A DNA stretch of 39,349 nt, taken from the NCBI GenBank assembly GCA_900660155.1, contig CABFPE010000602.1, positions 285,865 through 325,213 on the forward strand, read 5' to 3'. This document shows positions 1 to 10,401 of the stretch, one piece after another. Within the stretch, counting starts at the first letter, position 1, and each line of letters starts with the position of its first letter. The DNA comes from Hofstenia miamia. Taxonomy: Eukaryota > Xenacoelomorpha > Acoela > Hofsteniidae. The notes beneath the pieces are model-generated. The model did not search any database and was not told where the DNA came from. It saw only the letters and a list, made by a program, of their open reading frames with translations. The translations under genes and the position numbers were made by a program.

Positions 1-578
1 ACAACAAGCACACAAAAATGCCCAATTTAGATTTAATTTTCAATTTCCGAAGAAATTGCAATTTTTAAACATTATTTTTTCCAATAATTAAAAATATATT
101 TTGCCCAATTTTAGGTCCACGAATAATCGTGAATAAATTATTTTGAAATTTCATTCTGCCTATATATCTTATAATTTTTGCAAACGGAAAATTGCAAAAA
201 AGCTCTTGACAATCAATTTTATATGTTTATGAGATCTAAGAGAGCATAATAATGAATAATATTTTACTTGCAAGCATTAGCTCATATATTATTTATGATT
301 AAGAGTAAACCAGATGTCACTAGTGGTCCACCAGTGGTCCACTGGTGGCTATGAGTGGCTGAAATTCTCTGTCAAAAAAATTCCTCGAAACTCGTTTGGG
401 AACCCAAATAGTTACCCAGCAAGGACAATCCTTGGAAGTACATTCTACTTCATGGTGACTTCCTTCTTTTTGATTACGCGACATTACTTAAATCTAATTA
501 AACTGTATAATATACAGGCAGACCAGTGTCGCGACAATAGATAACTTGGTTGGATTCATTCAGATCAGACGTGCAGAA
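1..578. other. A+T-rich stretch with no recognised gene
   Basis: No coding region is supported here. The first 300 bases are poly-A/poly-T-rich. An open frame of 76 codons on the plus strand (314-544) has no recognisable motif and I treat it as chance. The one notable structure is the short perfect palindrome at 328-348, listed separately. The 3' end of the minus-strand retroelement protease frame begins at 579; no LTR was recognised on this side. Confidence 0.6.
328..348. repeat. Perfect 21-base palindrome
   Basis: Two 10-base arms, CCACCAGTGG and CCACTGGTGG, are perfect reverse complements around a single T at 338. The preceding bases (TAGTGGTCCA) repeat part of the same word, so the block also reads as a short direct repeat. 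It stands out because its surroundings are strongly A+T-rich. It could be a protein-binding site, the end of a decayed element, or chance; nothing nearby decides this. Confidence 0.6.
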
Positions 579-1256
579 CTATTGAGCACAGTAACATATG
601 TTTTTCCACAGGAGATGTAGACCATGAAGGCGTTTTCCCCTTTGTCCCAAAATCATGATGTCCCCCTCATAAGGAGAGTTCGTAGTGACAGCAACTCGTT
701 GCCAGTGCCACGGTTCCACAACAATAGTGTTGGTTAACGTTAATACAATTTCTTGGTTACAAGCAGTGGTAAGCTCTTCCTGAGGCTCGCTTTCACAGAT
801 TGAGAGTGTGGTAGTTCCATTATCAATTACACAAGCATTCTTCTCAAGGAAATCATTTCCCAGAATGACATTGTACAGCAAGGGCCAATTGCAGGTATCA
901 ACTACAATAAGGTCCACTTGGAAGCATTCTTGGTGGATACACAACTTGAGGTTGTTTATCTGACCCTTCAGCAAAATAGTGTTCCCTGAAGCATCCAACC
1001 AACGGGCGGTGGAAGGTAACAAATCTTCTCTATGTAAGCAAAGCTTGTTGCAACAGGTGTTGCTTATTATGGAGACAGAGGCTCCTGTATTGATAGTAGC
1101 ATTAATTAACAATCCATTCACATCCGTGGGGATGAAGTTAGTACACAGTAACGAGGTTATCACCAAAACATCATGTGCACGGTTTTTGGGATGTGGTGCT
1201 CCATCTAATTTAAATGACTGACAGACTTGCCCAGGGTGCTGGGAGTACACACTTCA
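579..1256 (-). pseudogene. Retroelement aspartic protease with mutated active site
   Basis: This open frame of about 223 codons is the protease (pro) region of an LTR retrotransposon. It shows the retropepsin layout: an active-site loop reading NTGASVSII, a middle region, and the C-terminal ILGNDFL motif typical of gypsy-like proteases. The family active site is D-T/S-G; here the codon is AAT (Asn), one transition from GAT, so the enzyme should be inactive. There is no ATG at the start: the frame opens just after a TGA near 1256 and overlaps the end of gag in the -1 frame, so it is expected to be made by ribosomal frameshifting. No reverse transcriptase or integrase follows before the frame ends at 579, so the element is truncated. 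It is an old genomic copy. The family (Ty3/gypsy-like) is inferred from protease motifs only. Confidence 0.75.
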
Positions 1257-2101
1257 GCTGACGTCTCATCAATGATAATGCCATCTCCATCTGCAATTAG
1301 GTGGATAACTGCCCCACTCTGAGTACGAATGTGCGCTGATTGTTGTTCTTTATCTGTTTTCTTCTGCACAGTAGCAGAACTCAAAGAGGTCACTGTCTTG
1401 GAGGCAGTTTGACCTGTCTCTAGATCACCAGAATCTTTCTTGATGCGCATTGTGTTCTGTAGCATATAGATGATGCTGATCGCCTTCTTAATGATAGAAT
1501 TCAAGTCGTCCTTCAGATCGCATTTAAGCTTGAGGCAGCTCCTAATGTTGGAAGGGAATCCCCAGCAAATGTATGAAAAGAGATCGTGTCGCAAGTACTC
1601 AGGAGTTAACTTGCTGAGACAAAAGAGTCTATCAACCTGAGTGACATAGGTCCTGACATTGTCTCCCTTTTTAAAGGAGAGATCACATAAGAGCGTCTTG
1701 TACTGCTGTTTTATGTGAGGCACTTTGTAGTGGTCCTCGAAGTGACCAACAATTAATTGATAATTTGTTTTGACTTCCCTATCCAGCCTTATGTACTGAT
1801 TGTATGCAAGGCCTTGAAAGTACATGGGGAATTGTGCAGCAGCGGCGTCTTGGGTAGTTTTATAGTGCTTCATTGTAAGCTTGAAAAGAAAGAGCCACTC
1901 TTCAAATGACTGTGAACTTTCATCAATCTTCCCAGTGAATTTAGGCAACACAGAGTGCCGATTGAAAAGATTTGCTGATTCGCTTCCTGATGCTTCTGTA
2001 GGCAGAATAGACTGGGTAAAGCCTGATAGGATTACTCAGGGAGGAGGTGGAACAATTGTAGCAGTTGGAGTAACTGTGACACTAATGGGTGCTTTAGGCA
2101 T
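1205..2101 (-). pseudogene. Retrotransposon Gag-like protein, interrupted by TGA
   Basis: The uninterrupted part (1205-2035) encodes a retrotransposon Gag-like capsid region: a FEEWLFLFKLTM helix, then YFQGLAYNQYIRL, then a stretch on chain length and assembly (GDNVRTYVTQVDRLF), as in Ty3/gypsy Gag. No CCHC zinc knuckle is seen. Reading upstream in the same frame, the first ATG lies at 2099-2101 (MPKAPISV, then a proline run), and 21 codons later an in-frame TGA (2036-2038) breaks the frame. I infer one coding sequence inactivated by this nonsense change. The last codons contain the slippery heptamer described separately, and the protease frame starts within the overlap. Function in an active element would be packaging of the element's RNA. 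Without the TGA the protein would be about 299 codons. Confidence 0.7.
1208..1214 (-). promoter_or_regulatory. -1 ribosomal frameshift slippery heptamer at gag stop
   Basis: On the minus strand the last gag codons are CAT TTA AAT followed directly by TAG. The heptamer T TTA AAT fits the X XXY YYZ rule in the gag (0) frame, and in the -1 frame the same bases read TTT AAA as part of the continuous protease frame. The stop codon lies immediately 3' of the slip site. This arrangement matches programmed -1 frameshifting used by many retroelements to make Gag-Pro. I did not identify a downstream pseudoknot or stem with confidence, so function is inferred. Confidence 0.7.
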
Positions 2102-2297
2102 GACAGTTGTGCTTGGGGTACACACATAGAATTAAATTACCAGCATACCTATGATTTATTGCAATCAGTTAAACATTTTTTGAAAAACACATCTAGGAAA
2201 TCCTTCTTATGCTTCAATTTCACCTGGCCTTTTGAAATATTTAAAAATGACATCATAATGTGTTTTACTATTGCTGTTTCTTACCTAAAGTATTGTA

Positions 2298-3072
2298 TTA
2301 GGTTGTCAGATAAGTTCGTGCGGGTTTTATGAACGTTATTTTTATCAACACAAAACGTTTATTCGGCTTAATGCTAAAAGTTTTTCAAGTGTACTATGTT
2401 ATATGCACTTAAATTAGTTTGCTGTGTTACGAGAGAGCTTGTTCGACGTTTGAATTTTGAATTTTTATCTCACCGTTCTTGCTTGTCGAGAGAGCTTGTT
2501 GGACGTTTGAATTTTGAAGCTGCACTCAGTAGGCAAAATTTTGTTGGTTTGAATCACAAATTTTTGTGGCTTTCGAAATGGAGTGCCAAGTTGACAAGAA
2601 CGAGCATTTNGTTTGCTGTGTTACGAGAGAGCTTGTTCGACGTTTGAATTTTGAATTTTTATCTCACCGTTCTTGCTCGTCGAGAGAGCTTGTTGGACGT
2701 TTGAATTTTGAAGCTGCACTCAGTAGGCAAAATTTTGTTGGTTTGAATCACAAATTTTTGTGGCTTTCGAAATGGAGTGCCAAGTTGACAAGAACGGTGC
2801 ATTTTCGCCATTTGCTTCTTTTTACCTTTAATCAAAGATCCAAAGCTTCCAAAGCTGCTCAAGACATTTGTGCAGTAATTTTTTTGTCTCCAAGTCCAGT
2901 GATTTTTACCGCAGCGGTATTATGAAACTTGTAGAACGATGGGATAAAGTTGTAAAAAGTGAAGGAGAATACATCATTGATTAACAAAGAACTTTTTTAT
3001 ATTTCTAATGTGGTTTAATGTTCATTTCAATTATGTGCTATAAAAACCGTACAAACTTATCTGACAACCCAA
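2298..3072 (+). mobile_element. Internally deleted mariner element
   Basis: The ends are inverted repeats of about 32 bases with few mismatches (left begins TTAGGTTGTCAGATAAGTT; right, read inward, TTGGGTTGTCAGATAAGTT). A TA dinucleotide flanks each end (2296-2297 and 3073-3074), the mariner target-site duplication. Inside, the start of a mariner transposase is visible from an ATG at 2772 (MECQVDKN, then the helix-turn-helix FRHLLLFTFNQ and SKAAQDICAV in a neighbouring frame), followed almost at once by the transposase C-terminus (DFYRSG, ERWDKVVKSEGEYIID) with stop at 2982-2984. The whole catalytic domain with its DDD triad is missing, so this is a non-autonomous deletion derivative. About 194 bases of its length come from a duplication around the N at 2610 that is probably an assembly artefact, so the real element may be nearer 580 bases. 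Confidence 0.88.
2417..2804 (+). repeat. Tandem duplication split by one N (likely artefact)
   Basis: Bases 2417-2609 and 2611-2804 are near-identical direct copies with a period of 194, separated by the single N at 2610. Each copy carries the same part of the mariner 5' region. The only differences I saw are one base change (TTGCTTGTCG versus TTGCTCGTCG) and the last bases next to the N. The pattern fits two contig ends that overlap but were joined with a one-base gap. Confidence 0.8.
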
Positions 3073-3074
3073 TA

Positions 3075-4234
3075 CTTTGATGTGTTGACAATCTTTAACC
3101 TTGTTTCTACCAATCGTTGATGCTAATACATTATTGATTGAATCTAAAAATTCTTTATGCTAACCTAAAATTTCTGTAGTTTACCATTAAATGGCCTGCT
3201 TATTTCATTAACTCCTCTCCAATAATTTATGAATTAATTTACATTGTATAGTATGCTTCAATTATCTTTAAACTTGCATCCAACTAGTGGACAGACAAAC
3301 AATGTAGCAATGAACCTAAATATTTGTGTTACTATGCATAAATTAAATTTGCCTGTTCTATGAAATGACATTTCAATAGAAATAGAAATACACTTGAAAA
3401 TTTCCAGTGACTTTGAAAGGAATTCAGTCTTTTATTAACTTAATAATAAATAATGAATTCTAATGTATTTCACACTATTTGCATTTTTTAATTGGGTTGC
3501 ATATTTACATAATGTAAAGCAGCATATTGCACCTCTATAACATAGTAATACTTCAGAATCTCTGATAAATCTGTTCAGTAATTTTTGCTATATTGATTGT
3601 ATCCATTGAGAACCTGAGTGATACTCATCCTCAGCATGTAATTTCATGCAATTTGCTTCTGTTCTTTCTATGTGCCATGAATGTCTAGTGAATTTTTCTG
3701 ACTCTGCTGGTCAAGTACTGAGGACCCTAAGGGCATTATCAGGAGCATCCTTAAATGTTTGAATAAATACATATTTTCTAGATATTATTTGTTTATTATG
3801 TTTATTTCTAGTTCACTTAATGGTCTTTTATATAAAATAGTGATCAATTGTTGACAGATGGAGTCATATGGTTCATAAAATGAAATCTACATAGAGTTGT
3901 GAATGTCAGCTTCATCCACTTTGAGGATCCAGAGAGTGGAGGTAATTGAAGACAGTCTCCATTACCTATAACCATTACACCTCCAAATGACATTTCACAT
4001 TCCCTTGTTAATTGAAATATGATGTCAATTGCATTAAATGTTTAAATGGAGACCATTCCTATTTCCTCAAATCATAGTGTGTCTAATGATCTTACTAACT
4101 TCATTCTTTCATTGCCTTTCTCAAAGCACTTAACTGCAATTGCTGCAATACAATATATTGAATAATTCATAGTTTGAACAGGTTGTTTATGTAAATTCCT
4201 CCAGCACATATTGATTGCTCACTGGATAATGATG
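3075..4234. other. Gene-free A+T-rich stretch
   Basis: I see no open frame, repeat family or RNA gene that I can support in this stretch of about 1.2 kb between the mariner and the broken frames beginning at 4235. It contains several short A/T runs and many stops in all frames. Confidence 0.5.
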
Positions 4235-6589
4235 TCACAACAACATTGACTCATTTAACAATTGCAAATAGAAGAATGCACTTTTCACCTGACTTTTGCT
4301 AACCCCTGGTGAACCAATTATAATTTGGAATGATACAAACTTTTGCATGCCTGACAAATATATCATCACTTCACATTTCACACTATTATATATTAATGAT
4401 TGTTGTGCAAAAGACTCCTCTGTTTGATGTGCAGTTTGTTCATTTACTGGTTCACAAACTAATGGGGCAGAAGAGTCAGAATTTACTAAATCTTCAATGC
4501 AGGGTGCTTCCCACAATAATTTCTTTTCAATACAAATACCAAATTTCTTTTAGTTTCTAATTGAAACTTCATTGCAGCTTCATCAGCTTTCTGCTGAAGG
4601 CTGTAGCACAATATGGATGGATAACCAAGAAAATTAAGTTGCTTATCACAGATCATGCTTACAATTATCTGGTAACCCTGAATTAATGTAATCTGTGAGA
4701 AATTTAAGAGGATTTACAGGTCTTACAAAGGAGCACAAAACTACATTAATTTCTTTTTGCTGTGTAGAGACATATATAGTTGATTGCTGATTAACAACAC
4801 TTTGAAAATGTTTCACATCTTCATGTTGCAAGTTTCCATCACTTAACAACTTTTGAGAAAATTTTACAACTCACTACTCTATAAAATCCATCAATCCAAT
4901 TTTCAGAGTGCTTTTCTCTTACAAATCATGAAAATATAGTTCAACTTTATTCACATACATTAACTCATGTGGCCTGCAACTGAACAACAATCATATCAGC
5001 TATCAATTGGTTTTCCATAGCAATTCTTATTGAAATATTTTGATATTGTGAAAATTGTTTGTGTGGAGGTAGTAACATGATATTCTCCATGCTGATGTAT
5101 TTACAAGTTTTTATTAAAAACACCAGTTCTACACTCCTTGTGCAATGTTTGAACATAAAAGGTTTGAAACATGATCTTGTATATACATTTCCAATCAAAT
5201 AAAAATATGTTTCAGGAATGGAAATGAGCCTTCCTTCCTCATTAATGACTTTATGACACTCTTCTGCTTCTTGTTTTAATCTCATTTTCACTCCAGGCAA
5301 TTTTTCATACTGAACATTGCTGGTTGAAGCATGCAATTGAAAAAGGTTTTTACCTGTTGTTTACAGTAACTTTACTCTCTTCCTTTTGTGTGAAATACAT
5401 AGACAAATATGAAACAGACATACTAACACATGTTAGCAAAACATTGCAATTTCAATTAGTAATCTGCCATTTGTTGACACTATTGATTTCATGAATCTTT
5501 GAGTTGATCTGAGTCCACCAATAGGCTTATTTTGCTTTGGCAATATTTGAATCTGTGAATTCAAAATCAAGTGCAAAGGTTGGCTTCCATCTAGGTATGA
5601 AGGTATGGAGCCACAATCAGTATAGTCTAAGTTCTCATTTCCCTCATCCATTCCAAGTTAATAGGCACCACTTCTCAAGAAATTTTCTCCTAAATTTTCA
5701 GCATTTGGACAAATTTCAATTGTTGTTTGAATTTCAACCAAACCTTCATTGATACTGAAAGGTGGTCTAGGATTTATTAGTAGGCATTTGTAGCAGAGCA
5801 TAAAAGTTTGATTCAATGCAAAGTGCAGGCTATGTACTCCCCACAAACATTTATTCTGGCCAGAAACATAAAACATTTAATCTGAAAATTCTGATATTTG
5901 CTGGCAAACAATTATTTAAAATTCCTTCAATATTTTCTGTTTTTTGGAATTGGTGAGTTTGGGAATTATGAATTCTTGAATTGTTGCCAATATTTATCAG
6001 ATCACCTATTTCAATTAAGCTTACACAAATATTACAGTCTATCAAGTATTGGCAAGCTATTTGGCAACAGCCTAATGTGAAAGCATACCCATTTACAACA
6101 CAATAATTATAAATTGCTTTTGATGCTGCACTAAAGGTAGTTTTTTTATTTTAGCAGTTATTCTATTACATATTAAAAAAGACAATAGTTCAATAAGAAG
6201 TCTTGCAGAATAACAGTTAGGTGAATTATGAAGCAAGTTACGATAAAGCTCTTCATTGGTTACACAATTAAGAAATAAACAGCCTATATAATTGTCCACT
6301 TTGCTAATCAGTGGATGGGGTTTTGCTCCATGCTTAAATTATTTCATAGGATGCGCATAGATAATTCCTTGTAACACCTTAGCAGAGAAGTGTGATAAAT
6401 CAAGATTTAAGTTTTTTTTAGAAATAGAGATGATTTTAGATTTACAACAGTTGCACAATTTATTGATTTTTCAATTTCTTCATTAGTAGGTTCAATTAAA
6501 TGCAAATTTACATAGGCACTATCTTTCAATTCCAAATATTTTCCAGGCACTATATTTTGTTCACATATTTCTCTTGCATGTGCTCTCAA
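4235..6589 (-). pseudogene. Run of broken minus-strand frames, family unknown
   Basis: Seven or more short open frames of 60-123 codons follow one another on the minus strand here (from 6589 down to 4235), more than expected for noncoding DNA of this composition, and in the same direction as the adjacent piggyBac. The last one (4516-4235) contains IIIGSPGVSKSQV, which resembles a Walker A loop (GxxGxGKS) with Gly replaced by Ser, preceded by MIYLSGM. That would fit a decayed PIF1-like helicase such as that of a Helitron, but I could not find supporting helicase or Rep motifs. The frame at 5336-4965 begins after a basic, acidic-rich stretch and is not recognised. I therefore call this a degenerate coding region of unknown origin. 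Confidence 0.25.
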
Positions 6590-6637
6590 GTCATCATATC
6601 ATCTTAATTGAAGATACTCTGCTGGGTATAGTAAATA

Positions 6638-8984
6638 TTAATAATTATTCATTTTAAAATCTTTCTTTATTGCTATTTCTCTTATGAAAGCCAGTTGTGG
6701 AATATGTTCATTTCGACCATGGCGGTATAAACACCATGCATTGGAAACTGAAACATTTAGAAGCCAACTGAAAATGCCATACACCATTTTTTGTTGCGAA
6801 TGCTGACTCGGTATGTGTTGAAATTTTGGTCCATCAGATCTGTTCCTCCCATCCCGATATTGATTGATACAATTGGGCTGTAAAATGCAGACTTTTTTGT
6901 TTTGAGATCTTGAGTAGCGTGAAGTATTAGTCATTGGATGGACTGAGTGTGCACTTGATATTATTATTACAACTGCATTGTCAAACCATCTTGCAATTAC
7001 AACATCAGGATTAGAGCTATAGCTCACTGCACCTCGTTCTTTTTTCTTCATTTTGTCCTTGGAAGCAATCAGGGCAGATTTTGGAACAACCCCTATTGTT
7101 CCTGTGGAAGAGCAACCATGATGCTTGAGTTCAATCAATAACTTCATTGAGGAAAACAGATTGTCATGATAGATATTATAATGAAGATTGGGATGATGTA
7201 TGCTCATTAAATTCAAAAGGCGTAAGAGAGGTGCACTCGGTTTCCCAACAAGATTTTCATATACATTATCAGAATTGTTATGCTTTCCTTGGTAAAACTC
7301 AAAACTGACAAGGTATCCATTAGCTGTGTTAATACACCAAACCTTAAAACCAAATCTAATGGGTTTTCCTCTTAAGAATTGTTTACATGAATGACGTCCA
7401 TAGTACCTAATCATGCTCTCATCAAAATTTATATTACATTCTGGTGGGCAATATATCATAAACTTATGAAGCAGTAGATTTGAGAGTGGCCTTAACTTCC
7501 AGTATTTATCATCTTTATCAGGCACAAGACTATCAGACAAATGCAAAAAACGTAAAATCTCCAGAAATCTATCACGTCGCATTGCATTATAAACTGCAGC
7601 ATTACGCAGGTCATCTCCAGTATCCCAATAATGTCTTCTACTGGTCAAAGGATTGTAACCTGAAATTAACAAAATTGCCAAAAATGCATGGATTTCAAGA
7701 GGAGTAATCTTGAAATCATTGTACCCCAGACTTGTTGCATAAAGTTTTGAATTATTGCAAATCATTTCAATTGTTTCAGAATCCCAAAATAATTCAAAAA
7801 GCTCAACTGGAGATGTATCAATGTTTTGTACATAGTCTTCTGATGANCAAAATTTATATTACATTCTGGTGGGCAATATATCATAAACTTATGAAGCAGT
7901 AGATTTGAGAGTGGCCTTAACTTCCAGTATTTATCATCTTTATCAGGCACAAGACTATCAGACAAATGCAAAAAACGTAAAATCTCCAGAAATCTATCAC
8001 GTCGCATTGCATTATAAACTGCAGCATTACGCAGGTCATCTCCAGTATCCCAATAATGTCTTCTACTGGTCAAAGGATTGTAACCTGAAATTAACAAAAT
8101 TGCCAAAAATGCATGGATTTCAAGAGGAGTAATCTTGAAATCATTGTACCCCAGACTTGTTGCATAAAGTTTTGAATTATTGCAAATCATTTCAATTGTT
8201 TCAGAATCCCAAAATAATTCAAAAAGCTCAACTGGAGATGTATCAATGTTTTGTACATAGTCTTCTGATGAAAATACATTGCTTACTTTCATACTGTTAA
8301 TCAGGTCATCCTTTGTCCATTCACATTGTTTTGGTGCTTTGATATTATCTGGCATTTCTTTCATGTCATTCACTTTGGATGAGCGTTCTACAGATGATGG
8401 GGCCAGAAGCAATCCTCTTTTTAGGTTTTCAACTGTTCCAACTTCATCTTCATTAGCACTATCACCATCACTAACTGCATCAACATTAAGGGGCTCAAGA
8501 TATAACGCCACTTCACCATTTTCATCACTGCTTATTTCTAATTCTGTATCAGATTCAGCTTCCAACATTGACAGCATATCTGCAACTGTAAGTCGTACAT
8601 CTTTCCTAAACACATGTATAAAAATAAATGATATTACATGTATATGGCAATATTTATAAATGTCTTATCAAGGTATTTTAAACAATTTGTGTGATATTTT
8701 GCATTATTTGAGGACAATAAGCAAGATTCAACAAACTACATTTTTGAAGCAAATTCATTCAGTCAACAGCCTAGTGTGGACTATAATCCACATTTAATAT
8801 ATTCATGAATTGTAATTGATGTGCTAAACATATAGTGTTTCTGAAAAACCTTGATTGAAAAACACTATTAGATAATGCAATAACAAGATATTTTGTAAAT
8901 AGGAACACATGTTAACTAGAATTTTAGAATAAAAAGTACATACCTTTCTCTTTCTGGATAGCACCTCTTCAATTTAGATGTCAT
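6638..8984 (-). pseudogene. piggyBac transposase with one intron, frameshifted
   Basis: This is a piggyBac (DDE_Tnp_1_7) transposase, which cuts and pastes DNA at TTAA. An apparent first exon starts at the ATG 8982-8984 (MTSKLKRCYPERE) and ends at 8944 before a GTATGT donor; a TTTAG acceptor ends at 8606, and the phases join in frame to KDVRLTVADML. Then come an acidic N-terminal region (ELEISSDENGEV), the conserved FLAILLISGYNPL and RRHYWDT region, the first catalytic Asp (NFDESM) and the second (YHDNLFSS). The third lies in an MGGTD motif beginning at 6852 that is read in a different frame: one shift precedes it and a second, in an A6 run at 6787-6792, restores the original frame (VYGIFSWLLN...NAWCLY). 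So the segment carrying the third catalytic Asp is out of frame. Bases 7848-8271 duplicate 7423-7846 around an N and break the frame artificially. Confidence 0.85.
7423..8271 (-). repeat. 424-base direct duplication split by one N
   Basis: Bases 7423-7846 and 7848-8271 appear identical, with period 425 including the N at 7847. Both copies encode the same piggyBac segment (from CNINF back through EDYVQ). The transposase reads through correctly if one copy is dropped. This is the same signature as at 2610 and 18591 and is best explained as an unmerged assembly overlap. Confidence 0.85.
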
Positions 8985-9148
8985 TACAAATATATAGCAG
9001 CTACACACTAAAACAATAAAATTCTAAGTTAAAATTTACCGCAAAATTTCAAAAATACGCATTTCCAATCAAGATATATTAATTGCTATTAGTAATTCAC
9101 GTAAATACAACTGTAGACTATAGTCAACGCTAGGTCATAATGGGTTAA

Positions 9149-10401
9149 TGATTCTTAGTCATTAATAATTTTTTTCATATAATGTGGAGTCATTGTATTT
9201 TAATAAAAGTAAAAATTAATCAAATTTTTGCTGTAAATTATGAGAAATGATATCATGGATATTCCTTCCACAACTATCCTGGAATCATCCTCAAATGTAG
9301 GCCTAATACGATGAAGCTTCGAAAGTCTGAAAAGGAAATCAATGAAACTCATAAAAGAGACACATTTTGTCTGGAAACGAAATATTACAACACAACCCTA
9401 ACCCCATCCCAATCGAAAAGCACAACTAAAAAATGTTCGTGTTGTGTGTGCCAATGTTGAGACAAATTTGTTATGGGTTTCTTGAAACTGCGAGTTTAAA
9501 TGAGTGGTTCATTTCAATGAGGTTTGTAAAACAATTTTTCGTTCGTTTGCAGCCAATTTGAGGGTCGCCCACTTCCTTTCTTCATTTTTAGCATGCTTGT
9601 TTCAATCAACTTTTTGTTTTTAGGTCTGATAACTCGAGTAATGTTTTGTTGTCTGTGGTTTCAGTAGAGTAAAGAAATTGTAGAAAGTTTCTTGCATTTT
9701 GATGAGACATTGCTTAGTGAATATTAATAAATTACCTGTTCCTATTTGGTGTGTTTACAGGTACTGTTGTTGATTGTGCGTGATCGCCTAAATGTGTTCG
9801 TCCACAATATGGCACTTTCATGACGTGTACTGTCATTGCAAGGTTCATTTATTTGAAAATTTTTTCTCATTTTTGACCCGAGCTATAGTTTAGGTAGAAT
9901 GAAATTAGAAGATAACGAAAATTACTCAATAAAAGATCCATACTTTTTACAACTAGAAGCTTGTAGCTATGTGTAAATTGTTCTTATACACAAATTCTCA
10001 AAAATAAAAGTTTAGAAAAAACTGCAGTAGTCGTCATTTAAGGCATTTTATGACGTAGTATGTAACAACTGAATTGTGTATCCATACTGAGGAGTCCGAA
10101 TTGTTTGAAAGTGTGTACAAAAGAGATGATCCCTTTTGGATACAATAGGGGGACTTAAATCAAAACAAACAATCAAATAAATCAGAAAGAAAATTTTCCA
10201 TAACTTAATTGTGTATGTACAAGCATATTTTTTCACTATTCATGAATATAATTACTTCTGTAGTAAGTTAAGCTTTCAACTGCCATTCCCTTTGAATGTG
10301 TTCACAACAGACAAACTTTATTTGTTTATTTTAAATTATCATGTAAATCACGTAGAAAAATATTTTATTATAAACCACTTCTGTTAATATTATTACCTAG
10401 C
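9149..10401. other. Gene-free stretch
   Basis: About 1.25 kb with no supportable gene. Short frames here lack motifs. A patch near 9400 (CACAACCCTAACCCCATCCC) is locally C-rich, but I could not connect it with any element. Nothing resembling an RNA gene was recognised. Confidence 0.45.

Larger units (their letters stand above)
6638..9148 (-). mobile_element. piggyBac element, only the 5' end recognised
   Basis: About 160 bases upstream of the transposase ATG, on the minus strand, the sequence reads TTAACCCATTATGACCTAG (TTAA at 9145-9148), which has the form of a piggyBac terminus: a TTAA target followed by CCC-type terminal bases. I searched by eye for the matching left end between 4.0 and 6.6 kb and did not find it, so the 3' boundary is unknown and the coordinate given is simply the end of the coding sequence. 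The element probably lost its 3' end, or the terminal repeats have diverged. Confidence 0.55.

Noticed and set aside
314..544. 76-codon plus-strand frame starting MSLVVHQWSTGG
   Set aside because: No motif, no neighbours, and its start overlaps the palindrome at 328-348; likely chance.
979..1221. Plus-strand frame opposite the protease
   Set aside because: Lies antisense to a clear protease frame and has no motif of its own.
1881..2129. Plus-strand frame rich in Gly/Val
   Set aside because: Antisense to the gag proline/threonine-rich N-terminus; its composition is a mirror of that coding sequence.
7762..8613. A second, separate piggyBac gene beside the one at 6638-7765
   Set aside because: The two frames share an identical segment created by the duplication around the N at 7847; they are one gene.
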